The notes: generated from the letters alone by a model not told the origin. Counted from the stretch's first letter, positions 24,369 to 32,722 are shown. The stretch: DNA of 64,000 nucleotides from Mucilaginibacter pineti (GCF_900101875.1 NZ_FNAI01000021.1:45006-109005); one strand, 5' to 3'. Program-made: numbers and translations.

Positions 24369-25439
24369 CTAATTCCGGCTCAAACCATAATACTTTTTAC
24401 GCAACCAAAACGCCACGTTAACCAAGGCAATTAAAGCAGGCACCTCAACCAGCGGACCAACAACGCCCGCAAAGGCCTCGCCGCTGTTAATGCCGAACAC
24501 GCCTATGGAAACCGCTATAGCCAGCTCGAAATTATTACCGGCTGCCGTGAAGGACAGTGCTGCGTTTTGTGCATAATCGGCACCCAGCCATTTGCCGGTT
24601 ATGAACGTTACCACAAACATTATGGCGAAATAAATAACCAGCGGTATGGCAATAAGCACCACATCAAGGGGGATCTGTACGATAAGTCCGCCCTTTAAAC
24701 TGAACATAACCAGTATGGTAAACAACAGCGCAATAAGTGTAAGCGGACTTATTTTAGGGATAAAATAGTTAGTATACCATATATCGCCCTTTATTTTGCG
24801 CAAAATATACCGGGTTAAAAAACCGGCTGCAAAAGGAATCCCCAGGTAAATGAACACGCTTTGGGCTATTTGCATTATGCTGATGTTTACCTGCAACCCG
24901 GCAATGCCAAAGTACGGTGGCAGTATGGTAACAAATACCCATGCAAACAGGCTGTAAAAAATCACCTGAAAAATACTGTTAAAGGCAACCAGCCCCGCGG
25001 CATATTCGCGGTTACCGCCTGCAAGCTCGTTCCATACCATTACCATGGCAATACAGCGGGCCAAGCCAATCATAATAAGGCCCGTCATATAAGCCGGATG
25101 GTTTCGCAGAAAAACTACCGACAATAAAAACATCAGCACCGGCCCTATAAGCCAGTTCATGACCAGCGAAAGGGAAAGTATTTTAACATTGCTGAACACC
25201 TTGCCCATTTGCTCAAACCTAACCTTTGCAAACGGTGGGTACATCATTAATATGAGCCCAACGGCTATAGGCAGATTGGTTGTCCCCGAACTGAACGAAT
25301 TGATAAACCCCTTTGCCGATGGTATAAAATAACCTAAGGCAACGCCCATGCCCATGGCTAAAAATATCCAAAGGGTAAGGTATTGATCTAAAAACGAGAG
25401 CTTTTTACGCTGGGTTGGGTTACAGTTATTGGCGGTCAT
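24369..25439 (-). CDS. arsB: ACR3-family arsenite efflux transporter
   Basis: A 356-residue membrane protein with about ten transmembrane segments, matching ACR3 (the BASS-related arsenite permeases) rather than the E. coli ArsB type. It contains the conserved Cys of TM4 in IGLARCIAMVMVWNELAGG, which ACR3 proteins need for transport, and the late AGNNFELAIAVSIGVFG motif. It is the last gene of the DUF6428-arsC-arsR-ACR3 series on the minus strand. Its own upstream gap holds an ATTGC/GCAAT inverted repeat, so it may also be controlled separately. It exports As(III) made by ArsC. Confidence 0.93.
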   Translation of the reverse strand: MTANNCNPTQRKKLSFLDQYLTLWIFLAMGMGVALGYFIPSAKGFINSFSSGTTNLPIAVGLILMMYPPFAKVRFEQMGKVFSNVKILSLSLVMNWLIGPVLMFLLSVVFLRNHPAYMTGLIMIGLARCIAMVMVWNELAGGNREYAAGLVAFNSIFQVIFYSLFAWVFVTILPPYFGIAGLQVNISIMQIAQSVFIYLGIPFAAGFLTRYILRKIKGDIWYTNYFIPKISPLTLIALLFTILVMFSLKGGLIVQIPLDVVLIAIPLVIYFAIMFVVTFITGKWLGADYAQNAALSFTAAGNNFELAIAVSIGVFGINSGEAFAGVVGPLVEVPALIALVNVAFWLRKKYYGLSRN

Positions 25440-25453
25440 AAATTACATTTATA

Positions 25454-25471
25454 TATTGCGATGTAGCAATA
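25454..25471. promoter_or_regulatory. Candidate ArsR operator before the ACR3 gene
   Basis: TATTGC, six bases, GCAATA: a perfect inverted repeat in the 49-base arsR-ACR3 gap. It shares ATTGC/GCAAT half-sites with the palindromes at 25817-25828 and 26867-26878, although the spacing differs. Confidence 0.45.
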
Positions 25472-25488
25472 CAATGAAACAAAAAAAA

Positions 25489-25818
25489 TCAACAGCAGTT
25501 TTCAGGAAAGTTTACGGTTGTAAAGAAAGTACTAAGTGTATCGGCATATTGTTTCCATTTCACCTGGTCAATACAATAATTCATAGCAGTGCCCTCGATG
25601 GTACCTTTTATCAGGCCGGCTTCTTTAAGCTCACGTAAATGCTGCGAAGTGGTGGGCTGGGCAAGGCCAAGCACATCAACCAGGTCATTACCAATGCAGG
25701 CGTTGGCCTTTATCAAATGCTCAATTATAGCAATACGTGCCGGATGGGCAAGCGCCTTAAGCATTTTGGCCAGTTCGTTTTGAGCCTCGGTAAAGTTTTC
25801 TGTTTTTGTTAAACCCAT
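25489..25818 (-). CDS. arsR: ArsR-family metalloregulator
   Basis: A 109-residue winged-helix repressor from the ATG at 25818 (an in-frame TTG lies 9 bases upstream). The recognition region is LGLAQPTTSQHLRELKEAGL, followed by the wing GTIEGTAMNYCID. It lacks the helix-3 CxC pair of E. coli ArsR; instead it ends in a Cys-Cys pair (NFPENCC), like the C-terminal As(III) site of some other ArsR types. That is inferred. It probably represses the operon until arsenite binds. The start codon lies inside an ATTGC/GCAAT palindrome, and two more such palindromes occur in the operon. Confidence 0.9.
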   Translation of the reverse strand: MGLTKTENFTEAQNELAKMLKALAHPARIAIIEHLIKANACIGNDLVDVLGLAQPTTSQHLRELKEAGLIKGTIEGTAMNYCIDQVKWKQYADTLSTFFTTVNFPENCC

Positions 25819-25828
25819 TGCAAGCAAT
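25817..25828. promoter_or_regulatory. ATTGC-AA-GCAAT palindrome over the arsR start
   Basis: A perfect inverted repeat that overlaps the arsR ATG and the bases just before it. It could be an autoregulatory ArsR site or an RNA hairpin that limits arsR translation. Confidence 0.4.
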
Positions 25829-25862
25829 ATTACGGTTAAAGCGGTTAAAAATCAAACGCGGG

Positions 25863-26276
25863 TTAAATGTGCGTATTAATGAAGTTTGCGGCGTAAGTTT
25901 TAATCATGTCGCGCACTTTCCTAAACTCGTCCATTACCTCGTCGTCGGTACCGGTTGCCTTTGCCGGGTCGGGGAAGTTTTGGTGGAAACGCAGGGCTTT
26001 TGATGGAAAATACGGGCAGTTTTCCTTTGCATTATCGCAAACGGTAATGATCAAATCAAACGGAATGGCCATATATTCATCTACATTGTTTGAGGTGTGG
26101 TGCGAGATATCTACCCCATCTTCGGCCATAATTTTTATGGCTTTGGGGTTTACGCCGTGAATTTCTACCCCGGCGCTGTATACCTGCGCCTTATCGCCGG
26201 CAAATTTTTGCAGGTAGCCATGTGCTATCTGACTGCGGCAGCTGTTGCCGGTGCATAGTACTAATATATTCTTCAT
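25863..26276 (-). CDS. arsC: Arsenate reductase, thioredoxin-coupled type
   Basis: A 137-residue low-molecular-weight phosphatase-fold arsenate reductase. The P-loop CTGNSCRSQIAHG carries the nucleophilic Cys and Arg near residue 8-14. A second pair of Cys occurs in VCDNAKENCPYFPSK, the resolving cysteines of the thioredoxin-linked (S. aureus-type) family, and FPDPAKATG supplies the catalytic Asp. Reduces As(V) to As(III) for export by the ACR3 gene of the same cluster. Ten bases follow the DUF6428 gene; arsR comes 44 bases later. Confidence 0.93.
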   Translation of the reverse strand: MKNILVLCTGNSCRSQIAHGYLQKFAGDKAQVYSAGVEIHGVNPKAIKIMAEDGVDISHHTSNNVDEYMAIPFDLIITVCDNAKENCPYFPSKALRFHQNFPDPAKATGTDDEVMDEFRKVRDMIKTYAANFINTHI

Positions 26277-26286
26277 TGGTTAATAA

Positions 26287-26847
26287 TTAGCAGCAGCCAC
26301 CACCGGGAACACATACCGGGGCAATTGCCATATTTTTTAATTCTATTTTAGGTTTTTCGCTTGCGGGTGTGCAGCATTCTTCGCCGGTGGCGGTGGTACC
26401 GCAGCTGCCGCCACGTTCAAGGGCTTTGCACTGCACACTATCGGGCCTGAGATCAATAATTAGGTTTCCGCCGTTGGCACCGATAGTATTCGGGTACATT
26501 TGGCGGGTATCAAATTCCGAGTTACCAAACTCTATTTTAACAGTACCCAGCGGGTTTAGCGGAAGCGTTTTTTCAACCAGGTTAATTATTGACAGCGCTT
26601 TGTTTACCTGCATTGCGCGGTCCTGCTGCTGATTTACGGGTTCCCATAATTGTATGATAATTTCCGTCCATCTGTTCATTTTGCCGCCGCAATCAACAGA
26701 TGTAATAGGTGCCTGTTTAATTTCGGTGATGTGGTATGATGCATCAACCCACTTGTTTTCGGCGTATTGAAATTGCAGGTCAAGATCGGGGTGCAGTAAC
26801 AGCTGATTTTTAAAATCGGCCCAGTTTATGGCTTCGTGATTGTTCAT
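26287..26847 (-). CDS. DUF6428-type protein with Cys-rich tail, first gene of ars operon
   Basis: A 186-residue cytoplasmic protein; no signal peptide or membrane segment. Residues 1-125 (YHITEIKQAPITSVDCGG, MNRWTEIIIQLWEP) match the DUF6428 family found in Bacteroidota ars operons; its function is not established. The last 50 residues are Cys-rich: QCKAL, GSCGT, EECCTPA and the terminal VCVPGGGCC, seven cysteines with two vicinal pairs. This tail could bind As(III) or pass it to the exporter, but that is an inference. First gene of the operon, preceded by an ATATTGCAATAT palindrome. Confidence 0.8.
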   Translation of the reverse strand: MNNHEAINWADFKNQLLLHPDLDLQFQYAENKWVDASYHITEIKQAPITSVDCGGKMNRWTEIIIQLWEPVNQQQDRAMQVNKALSIINLVEKTLPLNPLGTVKIEFGNSEFDTRQMYPNTIGANGGNLIIDLRPDSVQCKALERGGSCGTTATGEECCTPASEKPKIELKNMAIAPVCVPGGGCC

Positions 26848-26866
26848 ATTGCTATGGTTAAATACT

Positions 26867-26878
26867 ATATTGCAATAT
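26867..26878. promoter_or_regulatory. ATATTGCAATAT palindrome before the ars operon
   Basis: A perfect 12-bp palindrome 20 bases before the start of the DUF6428 gene, with an additional ATATTGC 21 bases downstream (26846-26852). Best candidate for the main ArsR operator. The 323-base gap to the ABC-F gene otherwise holds only short AT-rich and AAAGG-type repeats. Confidence 0.5.
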
Positions 26879-27108
26879 TACGATTAATAATTAAATAGAA
26901 AAGGAAAAATTTTTTTTTTGTTGAGATAGGGTGGAAAAGAATTTATTGAGTTGACATCAACAGGTTGATATTCAATTGCACTATCAAGAGTTAACCCTCC
27001 TACCGTTGGATTCCCTATGATGAAACACCAAAAAACCTCATCATTTATCATTCGAAATTCATTATTCGATATGCACATGCTGTTACTCCCGTATAGCACC
27101 GTATAATA

Positions 27109-27147
27109 CCTTTCGCCTTTAACCTTTTACCTTTCCTCCTTTCCCCT
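27109..27147. repeat. CCTTTCGCCTTTAACC-type repeat
   Basis: CCTTTCGCCTTTAACCTTTT and further CTTTCC units just before the ABC-F promoter. It is the same motif family as the inverted repeat in ispG (3346-3415) and the tfoX-like 3' end (51546-51578). Confidence 0.7.
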
Positions 27148-27155
27148 TAAAACCG

Positions 27156-27163
27156 TATCTTTG
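27156..27163 (+). promoter_or_regulatory. -7 box of the ABC-F gene
   Basis: TATCTTTG matches TAnnTTTG; the ATG begins seven bases after it (27171), so little or no 5' leader is expected. The same box followed by GCGC occurs before the LysE-type gene (41948-41955). Confidence 0.6.
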
Positions 27164-27170
27164 CGCGCAA

Positions 27171-29096
27171 ATGATTGCTATAAATAACCTTACGTTTGAG
27201 ATTGGTGCGCGGGCCCTTTACGATGAAGCCAACTGGCATATAAAACCCGGTGAAAAAATTGGTTTAATAGGTGCCAATGGAACCGGTAAAACTACCCTCT
27301 TAAAAATTATTGTAGGCGACTATAAACCTACATCGGGCACCATATCAATGGCTAAGGACCTTACCATGGGTTACCTTAACCAGGATTTGCTGTCATACTC
27401 ATCTGATAAAAATATTGTGCATGTGGCAATGGAGGCTTTTGAGCGCCAAAACCAATTACATGACGAGATAGAAGTCCTGCTTAAAAAGCTGGAAACCGAT
27501 TATACCGAAGACCTGTTACACAAACTAAGCGATAAACAGCATGAGTTTGAAGTGCTTGACGGTTACAATATTGAATACAAGGCACACGAAATTTTAGCCG
27601 GTTTAGGTTTTAGCGAAGCTGATTGTCAGCGTAAGCTAAGCACTTTCTCGGGAGGATGGCGCATGCGTGTGATGCTGGCCAAAATCCTGTTACAAGCGCC
27701 GGATATCCTGCTGCTGGATGAGCCTACCAATCACCTGGATTTACCATCTATCCAATGGCTGGAAGATTACCTGAAGGCATTTAACGGCGCTATCATCATT
27801 GTATCGCACGATAGGTGGTTTTTGGATAAGGTGATCAACCGCACGGTTGAATCGCGCAAGGGCAAGCTGAATGTTTATGCGGGTAATTACACTTTCTATC
27901 TGGAAGAAAAGGCCTTACGTGCCGAGATCCAGCGTGGCGAGTTTAAAAATCAACAATCGAAAATAAAACAGGAAGAACGTTTAATTGAGCGTTTCCGCGC
28001 TAAGGCATCCAAGGCAAAAATGGCGCAGTCGCGTATTAAAATGCTGGATAAACTAGAGCGTGTTGACGATGTTGATGATGATAACCCGGAGGTTAACTTC
28101 AGTTTTAAATTCAGCAGGCAATCTGGCCGCCATGTAACTACTTTAGAGCATATCACCAAAAAATATCCTGCAATTGATATCCTGGACGATGCCGAGGCTA
28201 TTATTGAAAAAGGCGACAAAATTGCACTGATTGGTGCCAACGGTAAAGGTAAATCAACCCTGTTACGTATTGTAGCAGGCGCTGATAAAGAATTTGAAGG
28301 TACCGCCGTAACCGGCCATAACGTTACACAAACATTTTTTGCACAACACCAGCTGGAGAGTTTACACCTGGAGCACCAGATTCTGCAGGAGTTGCAGTCA
28401 TTTGCTCCAAAGCATACTGATACGGAGTTGCGCTCTATATTGGGTTCGTTTTTGTTTACCGGCGATGATGTGTTTAAAAAGATCAAGGTATTATCAGGAG
28501 GTGAAAAATCACGCGTGGCTTTAGCTAAAGCGCTTACTGCCGATGCTAACTTCCTGGTACTGGATGAGCCTACCAATCACTTGGATATGGCATCAGTAAA
28601 TATCTTGATCCAGGCCTTGCAACAGTACGAAGGTACGGTGATCGTTGTATCGCACGACAGGTATTTCCTGGATAATGTGGCCAACAAGATCTGGTTCATT
28701 GAAGATCAAAAGATCAAACAATATCCGGGCACTTATGCCGAGTATGATGTATGGAACGACAAACGCAAGTTGGAGCCTAAAGCGGCCGTGCCTGCGCCTC
28801 AACCTAAAAAGGAAGAGAAAAAAACAGAGCCGGTTAAGCAGCAAAATGGTGGCGAAAACAAGCACCAGCAGCTTAAAAAGTTAAACCAGGACCTTTCAAA
28901 AATGGAAGAGCAGATTGCCGAACTTGAAAAAACGGTTAAGAACCTGGAAACCAAACTGGCCGATACCAAAATTTATAACGACAGCCAAAAGCTAAAAGAA
29001 ACCAACACTGCCTACACCCAAAAGCAAACCGAGCTGAAACAAATTCAGCAAAAATGGGAAGCCCTGGCCGAGCAGATCCTGGAACTGGAAGCGTAA
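27171..29096 (+). CDS. ABC-F family ATPase with C-terminal coiled coil (Uup-like)
   Basis: A 641-residue soluble protein with two ABC domains and no membrane segments. The first has GANGTGKTT, the signature FSGGWRMR and LLLDEPTNHLD; the second has GANGKGKST, LSGGEKSR and LVLDEPTNHLD. A linker (about 235-300) joins them. The last 80 residues are a predicted coiled coil (KMEEQIAELEKTVKNLETKL), as in Uup, which binds DNA or ribosomes. ABC-F proteins act on the ribosome as translation factors or in antibiotic resistance; the class here is nearest Uup/EttA-like housekeeping proteins, though resistance is not excluded. Predicted leaderless. Confidence 0.93.
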   Translation: MIAINNLTFEIGARALYDEANWHIKPGEKIGLIGANGTGKTTLLKIIVGDYKPTSGTISMAKDLTMGYLNQDLLSYSSDKNIVHVAMEAFERQNQLHDEIEVLLKKLETDYTEDLLHKLSDKQHEFEVLDGYNIEYKAHEILAGLGFSEADCQRKLSTFSGGWRMRVMLAKILLQAPDILLLDEPTNHLDLPSIQWLEDYLKAFNGAIIIVSHDRWFLDKVINRTVESRKGKLNVYAGNYTFYLEEKALRAEIQRGEFKNQQSKIKQEERLIERFRAKASKAKMAQSRIKMLDKLERVDDVDDDNPEVNFSFKFSRQSGRHVTTLEHITKKYPAIDILDDAEAIIEKGDKIALIGANGKGKSTLLRIVAGADKEFEGTAVTGHNVTQTFFAQHQLESLHLEHQILQELQSFAPKHTDTELRSILGSFLFTGDDVFKKIKVLSGGEKSRVALAKALTADANFLVLDEPTNHLDMASVNILIQALQQYEGTVIVVSHDRYFLDNVANKIWFIEDQKIKQYPGTYAEYDVWNDKRKLEPKAAVPAPQPKKEEKKTEPVKQQNGGENKHQQLKKLNQDLSKMEEQIAELEKTVKNLETKLADTKIYNDSQKLKETNTAYTQKQTELKQIQQKWEALAEQILELEA

Positions 29097-29115
29097 TAGC
29101 TTTTATAATTTAATT

Positions 29116-29195
29116 TGTCATGCTGAACGTAGTGAAGCATCTGTTTTACGACTTGCAAAGTCAACAATAGATCCTTCGCTACGCTCAGGATGACA
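29116..29195. repeat. Family C inverted repeat, fourth copy
   Basis: Begins TGTCATGCTGAACGTAGTGAAG and ends CTCAGGATGACA, with TTTTACGACTTGCAAAGTCAAC between. It lies just after the ABC-F stop. Confidence 0.8.
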
Positions 29196-29234
29196 TTTTT
29201 GTTATCCGACTTTTATATCTTAGTCGTATATAAT

Positions 29235-29317
29235 TGCCATTGCGAGGTACGAGCAATCTCAGAGGACAGGTAACGAACCTTGCGTATGAGATTGCCGCAC
29301 TACGCTCGCAATGACAT
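29235..29317. repeat. TTGCGAGGTACGAGCAATCTC-type inverted repeat
   Basis: CCATTGCGAGGTACGAGCAATCTC at one edge pairs imperfectly with GAGATTGCCGCACTACGCTCGCAATG at the other. A partial copy (GTTGCGAGGTACGAAGCAG) follows at 29356-29374. Confidence 0.75.
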
Positions 29318-29420
29318 TTTTGTTATTATTTATATCTTAGTCCTATGAAAATCGTCGTTGCGAGGTACGAAGCAGTCCCTAACACTATAGGACAATCCTC
29401 CATAACCAGGTTAAAAAAGG

Positions 29421-29497
29421 CCTGTCACCCTGAGCCTGTCGAAGGGTTGAGCGCAGAGGCCCTACACACCATGCTTCGACGAGCTCAGCATGACAGC
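29421..29497. repeat. GTCACCCTGAGCCTGTCGAAGG-type repeat
   Basis: An imperfect inverted repeat starting CCTGTCACCCTGAGCCTGTC and ending CGAGCTCAGCATGACAG. A second copy lies at 33542-33620. It falls in the open frame before the T9SS plug start but is not thought to be translated. Confidence 0.8.
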
Positions 29498-29560
29498 CTT
29501 CCAGAATTTTCAAACATCAGCTCTTGTTCAATATCTACAGATTTTCACATCCGCAATAAC

Positions 29561-30820
29561 GTGTGGCTTTCAAAGGTGATATTATTATTCCTCCTTACAT
29601 TCCTCACCCTCCGATCCTTCGCCCAAACGCCTTACGATAATACCGTTTACAACACCGCTATAAAAAGCGTTGAGTTTTATAACACCCGCAAGCAGGGCGA
29701 TTTCCCGGTGATAAATTTAGGAACAGACGAGAAAGTGCTGCTGGCCTTTGATGACTTGCGCGGGGGCAGTCGCACTTACAATTATACTATTGAACATTGC
29801 GATACCCGCTGGAATTCATCCAACCTTTCGCCGGCCGAGTATCTGCAAAGCTTTCAGGACGATCGGCTGTATACCTATACCTACTCCACGGGCACCATGC
29901 AAAAGTATACGCATTATGAGCAGCTTGTCCCCAATAATAACATCGCCCCCAAAATATCGGGTAATTATATTTTAAAAGTTTATGAAAACGGCGATCAGAA
30001 TAAACTGGTGCTTACCCGTCGTTTATACGTGCTGGGCAAAAGGGTAAATATAGCGGCGAATACCATCGCATCGCCAAATACGCAATTACGCAAAACCAAT
30101 CAAAAGTTAAATTTTACGGTTGATTATGGCAGCCTGCCCGTCCAAAATCCATCGGCCAATGTGCGCACCTTTGTAATGCAAAATGCCCGTACCGAAACCG
30201 GAATCTTAAACACACAGCCCACCAACATCAAAGGATCGGTGTTGGTATTTAATGATGTGAGCATTAACGATTTTCCAGGCCGTAACGAGTTCAGGTTGTT
30301 TGATACCCGTACGCTTAAATTAAACTCGCAGCGGGTTGCACGCATTTTTAAGGATACGGGCAACGTTGTTGTGCTATTAGCCGACCCCGTTCGCGACAAT
30401 CCGAACTATGTGCTTTATTATGATAACAACGGCAAGTTTTTCCCCCTTAACTCCGACGGGGTAGACCCGCGTACGGATGCTGATTATACACACACCTATT
30501 TTACATTGGCAGCCAATCGTCCCGAAACTTCGGGTAGCCCTTATATAGTGGGCAGGTTTAATGATTATAAGCTGGATGAGCACAGTGAGCTCACCATTGG
30601 CGACGATGGCAAATACCACATTGAACTGCTTTTAAAACAGGGCGTATATGATTACGAATACGTTTGGGTTGATGCCCAAACCCACAAAGCCGACGATGTA
30701 CCCATGGAAGGCAGCCACTTTGAAACCGAGAACGATTACCAGCTATTAGTTTACTACCGCCCACCCACAGCCCGCTGGGACGAACTGGTAGGCTTTGCTG
30801 AATTGAATACGGTGAAGTAG
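29561..30820 (+). CDS. Type IX secretion system plug protein (DUF5103 family)
   Basis: A secreted protein of about 420 residues. The mature part (QTPYDNTVYNTAIKSVEFYN, LAFDDLRGGSRTYNYTIEHC, PAEYLQSFQDD) fits the family formerly DUF5103, now known as the plug of the type IX secretion channel, which blocks the Sov translocon pore until substrate arrives. The open frame extends to 29345, but those codons are repeat DNA. The GTG at 29561 gives a signal peptide (LSKVILLFLLTFLTLRSFAQ) and is preferred; GTG 29576 is also possible. A hairpin terminator follows. It supports the presence of a T9SS in this organism. Confidence 0.85.
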   Translation: MWLSKVILLFLLTFLTLRSFAQTPYDNTVYNTAIKSVEFYNTRKQGDFPVINLGTDEKVLLAFDDLRGGSRTYNYTIEHCDTRWNSSNLSPAEYLQSFQDDRLYTYTYSTGTMQKYTHYEQLVPNNNIAPKISGNYILKVYENGDQNKLVLTRRLYVLGKRVNIAANTIASPNTQLRKTNQKLNFTVDYGSLPVQNPSANVRTFVMQNARTETGILNTQPTNIKGSVLVFNDVSINDFPGRNEFRLFDTRTLKLNSQRVARIFKDTGNVVVLLADPVRDNPNYVLYYDNNGKFFPLNSDGVDPRTDADYTHTYFTLAANRPETSGSPYIVGRFNDYKLDEHSELTIGDDGKYHIELLLKQGVYDYEYVWVDAQTHKADDVPMEGSHFETENDYQLLVYYRPPTARWDELVGFAELNTVK

Positions 30821-30867
30821 ATTGGGGCCGGTTGGTCGTTCGACTCACCCCGCCGGCACTACGTGCG

Positions 30868-30914
30868 GCCGCCCTTTCTCAGCTTCGCTGGAAAGAGGGC
30901 GGGGAAGTTTTTTG
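30868..30914. terminator. Hairpin terminator after the T9SS plug gene
   Basis: CCGCCCTTTCTCAGC pairs, with one bulge, with GCTGGAAAGAGGGCGG around TTC, followed by a short T run at 30908-30913. Confidence 0.65.
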
Positions 30915-30951
30915 GCTTTTCTGTTAGATATCTACTTGCGCTCGTTTGTAA

Positions 30952-31137
30952 CTACAAGTATTGGGAAGATAAAATTTTAGTAAAAAGGTTGTCATTTCGA
31001 CGAGCCTGCATGGGAATTGCGTGTGAGCGGCAAGGAGAAATCTTCTACGAAAGGCTAAGTTCAATTGCATATCGTAGAAGATTTCTCCTCGTACCTCGTT
31101 CGAAATGACAACGCTTTTTATCTTCCAACACTTGTAG
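30952..31137. repeat. Composite family B element with outer inverted repeats
   Basis: The outer arms are CTACAAGTATTGGGAAGATA at 30952 and the inverted TATCTTCCAACACTTGTAG ending at 31137. Inside lies a family B copy (30989-31112) with GAGAAATCTTCTACGA and the inverted TCGTAGAAGATTTCTC. A family A fragment (CTTGCGCTCGTTTGTAA) abuts its left end. The remaining bases up to the next gene (31138-31332) show no gene; they include a GAGCGTAGCGATGG stretch. Confidence 0.75.
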
Positions 31138-31332
31138 GTAAGGGCCGAGCGATGGCGGGGACGGGGAAACTATAATATCAAGCCAATCCATCCCCTGTTC
31201 AAGGCTTGCCGTTGAGAGGGTGACCGAGCGTAGCGATGGTCGGATGAGTCCTCTGCGGTTAGCGCTGGATTGCATAACACCCAACAGCAATTAAAGCTTT
31301 AAGCCCTTTGCTTTCCGCCTTCAGCTTACTCC

Positions 31333-32592
31333 CTAATCCATCATCAGCCTTCTGATCAGTTCGGCACTTTGTTGTTTGCCCTCTTCAAGCCTGCCGGCAA
31401 AAAATGATTGGGTATCGTTAAAATGTTTTTTGTAGCCGTTCATATCGCCATGACCAATAATTGACGACCATTCTCTTACCGCCGAATGAAATTCCAAATC
31501 ATCGCCACGAATGGTTTTATCATACAGGGCGGTTTCTATTGATTCTTCCAGCAGGTCTTCGTTTTTGAACAGGTATTCGGCAATGCCCAAACGCAGGCGG
31601 AAAGGCGGCGTTTGGCAAATAAGGTTATCGTAAGGGTTTACGCCAAGGTGGTACCAGGCATCAACCATACTCAGGATGCTCAGGTGCGAATTTGGTTTTT
31701 GCTGCTCAGGCTTTTGCGATAGCGAAAATTCCTTCATCACGGTATCATTAAGCATAATAGGTTTGCGGCTTTCGTGAAAAACAAAATCGCGGGCGCGGTA
31801 CAGGCGCTCCCTGAAAGCCGCAGCCTCCTCCTTTATCATCAGCTTAAACAATTCCGATTCTGATTCGGCATAGCGTTTTACCTGTTGCTTAGCGTAAGGG
31901 TTAAGGATGGCCAACCCCGCATAAACGTGGGCCTTGTAGCTAAAAATACGCAGCGTAGTAAGGATCTTTACATTATCTATACCGCCTATGTATGATGCGT
32001 TTTCCCAGGGGAAAAAACCGGCAGATTTCCAAGCCGTACCCATACTCTCAAAACCAACGTGGGTTACGGCCTGGGTATCGGCAACAATTTTATCGTGCTC
32101 ATGGTAATCGGCAATTTCCACAATGTCTGATCCTATGGCGGTGAAGAGGTCATACATGCGCTGGTAAGCTTCGGCAGTAGCGCGGTACGGGATAAGGATC
32201 AGCGTTTGGCCGCGGGGTTCAAAACCAGGGCCGTGCATACCATGAAAAGTAATGATCTGCGCATCGGCAGGCAGGTGTTTTTCAAAGGTGGCAATCTCGG
32301 GGGTTTTAACAGATGTTTGGCCGGCAACTATAGCGCCGTACTTTGTAGCCGGACCGCACTCGGCCACTACCTGTTCCATTTTATCGGCCTCAACAGAATA
32401 TATAATAAGGTCGTTGGTACGGGAAACGTCGCTGCCGCTATCCAGTATTTTAATGCCGAAAGGGCTCAGTTCATCCTCCAGTTTTTCACGATTGGCGGGC
32501 AAATCGCAGCCGCAAACCGTGTAACCCGCTTTGGCAAAAGCCTTTGCGTACAAACGCCCCATATCTCCTAAGCCAATAATGCCTATATTCAT
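31333..32592 (-). CDS. Prephenate dehydrogenase resembling yeast Tyr1
   Basis: A 419-residue NAD(P)-dependent dehydrogenase. The N-terminal Rossmann motif is IGIIGLGDMGRLYAKAF, followed by DLIIYSVEA and GAIVAGQTSVKTPEI, then EHDKIVADTQAVTH and the helical C-terminal domain (HVYAGLAILNPYAKQQ, NSHLSILSMVDAWYHLG). From memory, the full pattern and length (440 in yeast) resemble fungal Tyr1 prephenate dehydrogenase much more than typical bacterial TyrA. The predicted role is Tyr synthesis: prephenate to 4-hydroxyphenylpyruvate. A search is needed to confirm. Monocistronic. Confidence 0.75.
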   Translation of the reverse strand: MNIGIIGLGDMGRLYAKAFAKAGYTVCGCDLPANREKLEDELSPFGIKILDSGSDVSRTNDLIIYSVEADKMEQVVAECGPATKYGAIVAGQTSVKTPEIATFEKHLPADAQIITFHGMHGPGFEPRGQTLILIPYRATAEAYQRMYDLFTAIGSDIVEIADYHEHDKIVADTQAVTHVGFESMGTAWKSAGFFPWENASYIGGIDNVKILTTLRIFSYKAHVYAGLAILNPYAKQQVKRYAESESELFKLMIKEEAAAFRERLYRARDFVFHESRKPIMLNDTVMKEFSLSQKPEQQKPNSHLSILSMVDAWYHLGVNPYDNLICQTPPFRLRLGIAEYLFKNEDLLEESIETALYDKTIRGDDLEFHSAVREWSSIIGHGDMNGYKKHFNDTQSFFAGRLEEGKQQSAELIRRLMMD

Positions 32593-32722
32593 ACTGCTAA
32601 TATAACCATGAGTAGCAAAATTCCGTATGAAAGCTTACATTAGCCAAAAGAAACAGCAGTAATTTATAATAAAAACCTTTAAAATACTGTTTTGTTAACA
32701 TTGGATACCTAATTTTACCTTG

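Noticed and set aside
26884..27099. 71-codon frame before the ABC-F gene
   Set aside because: AT-rich, no domain, and it lies over promoter and repeat DNA of the neighbouring genes.
27950..28576. 208-codon frame opposite the ABC-F gene
   Set aside because: Ser/Leu-rich antisense translation of a clear ABC-F gene.
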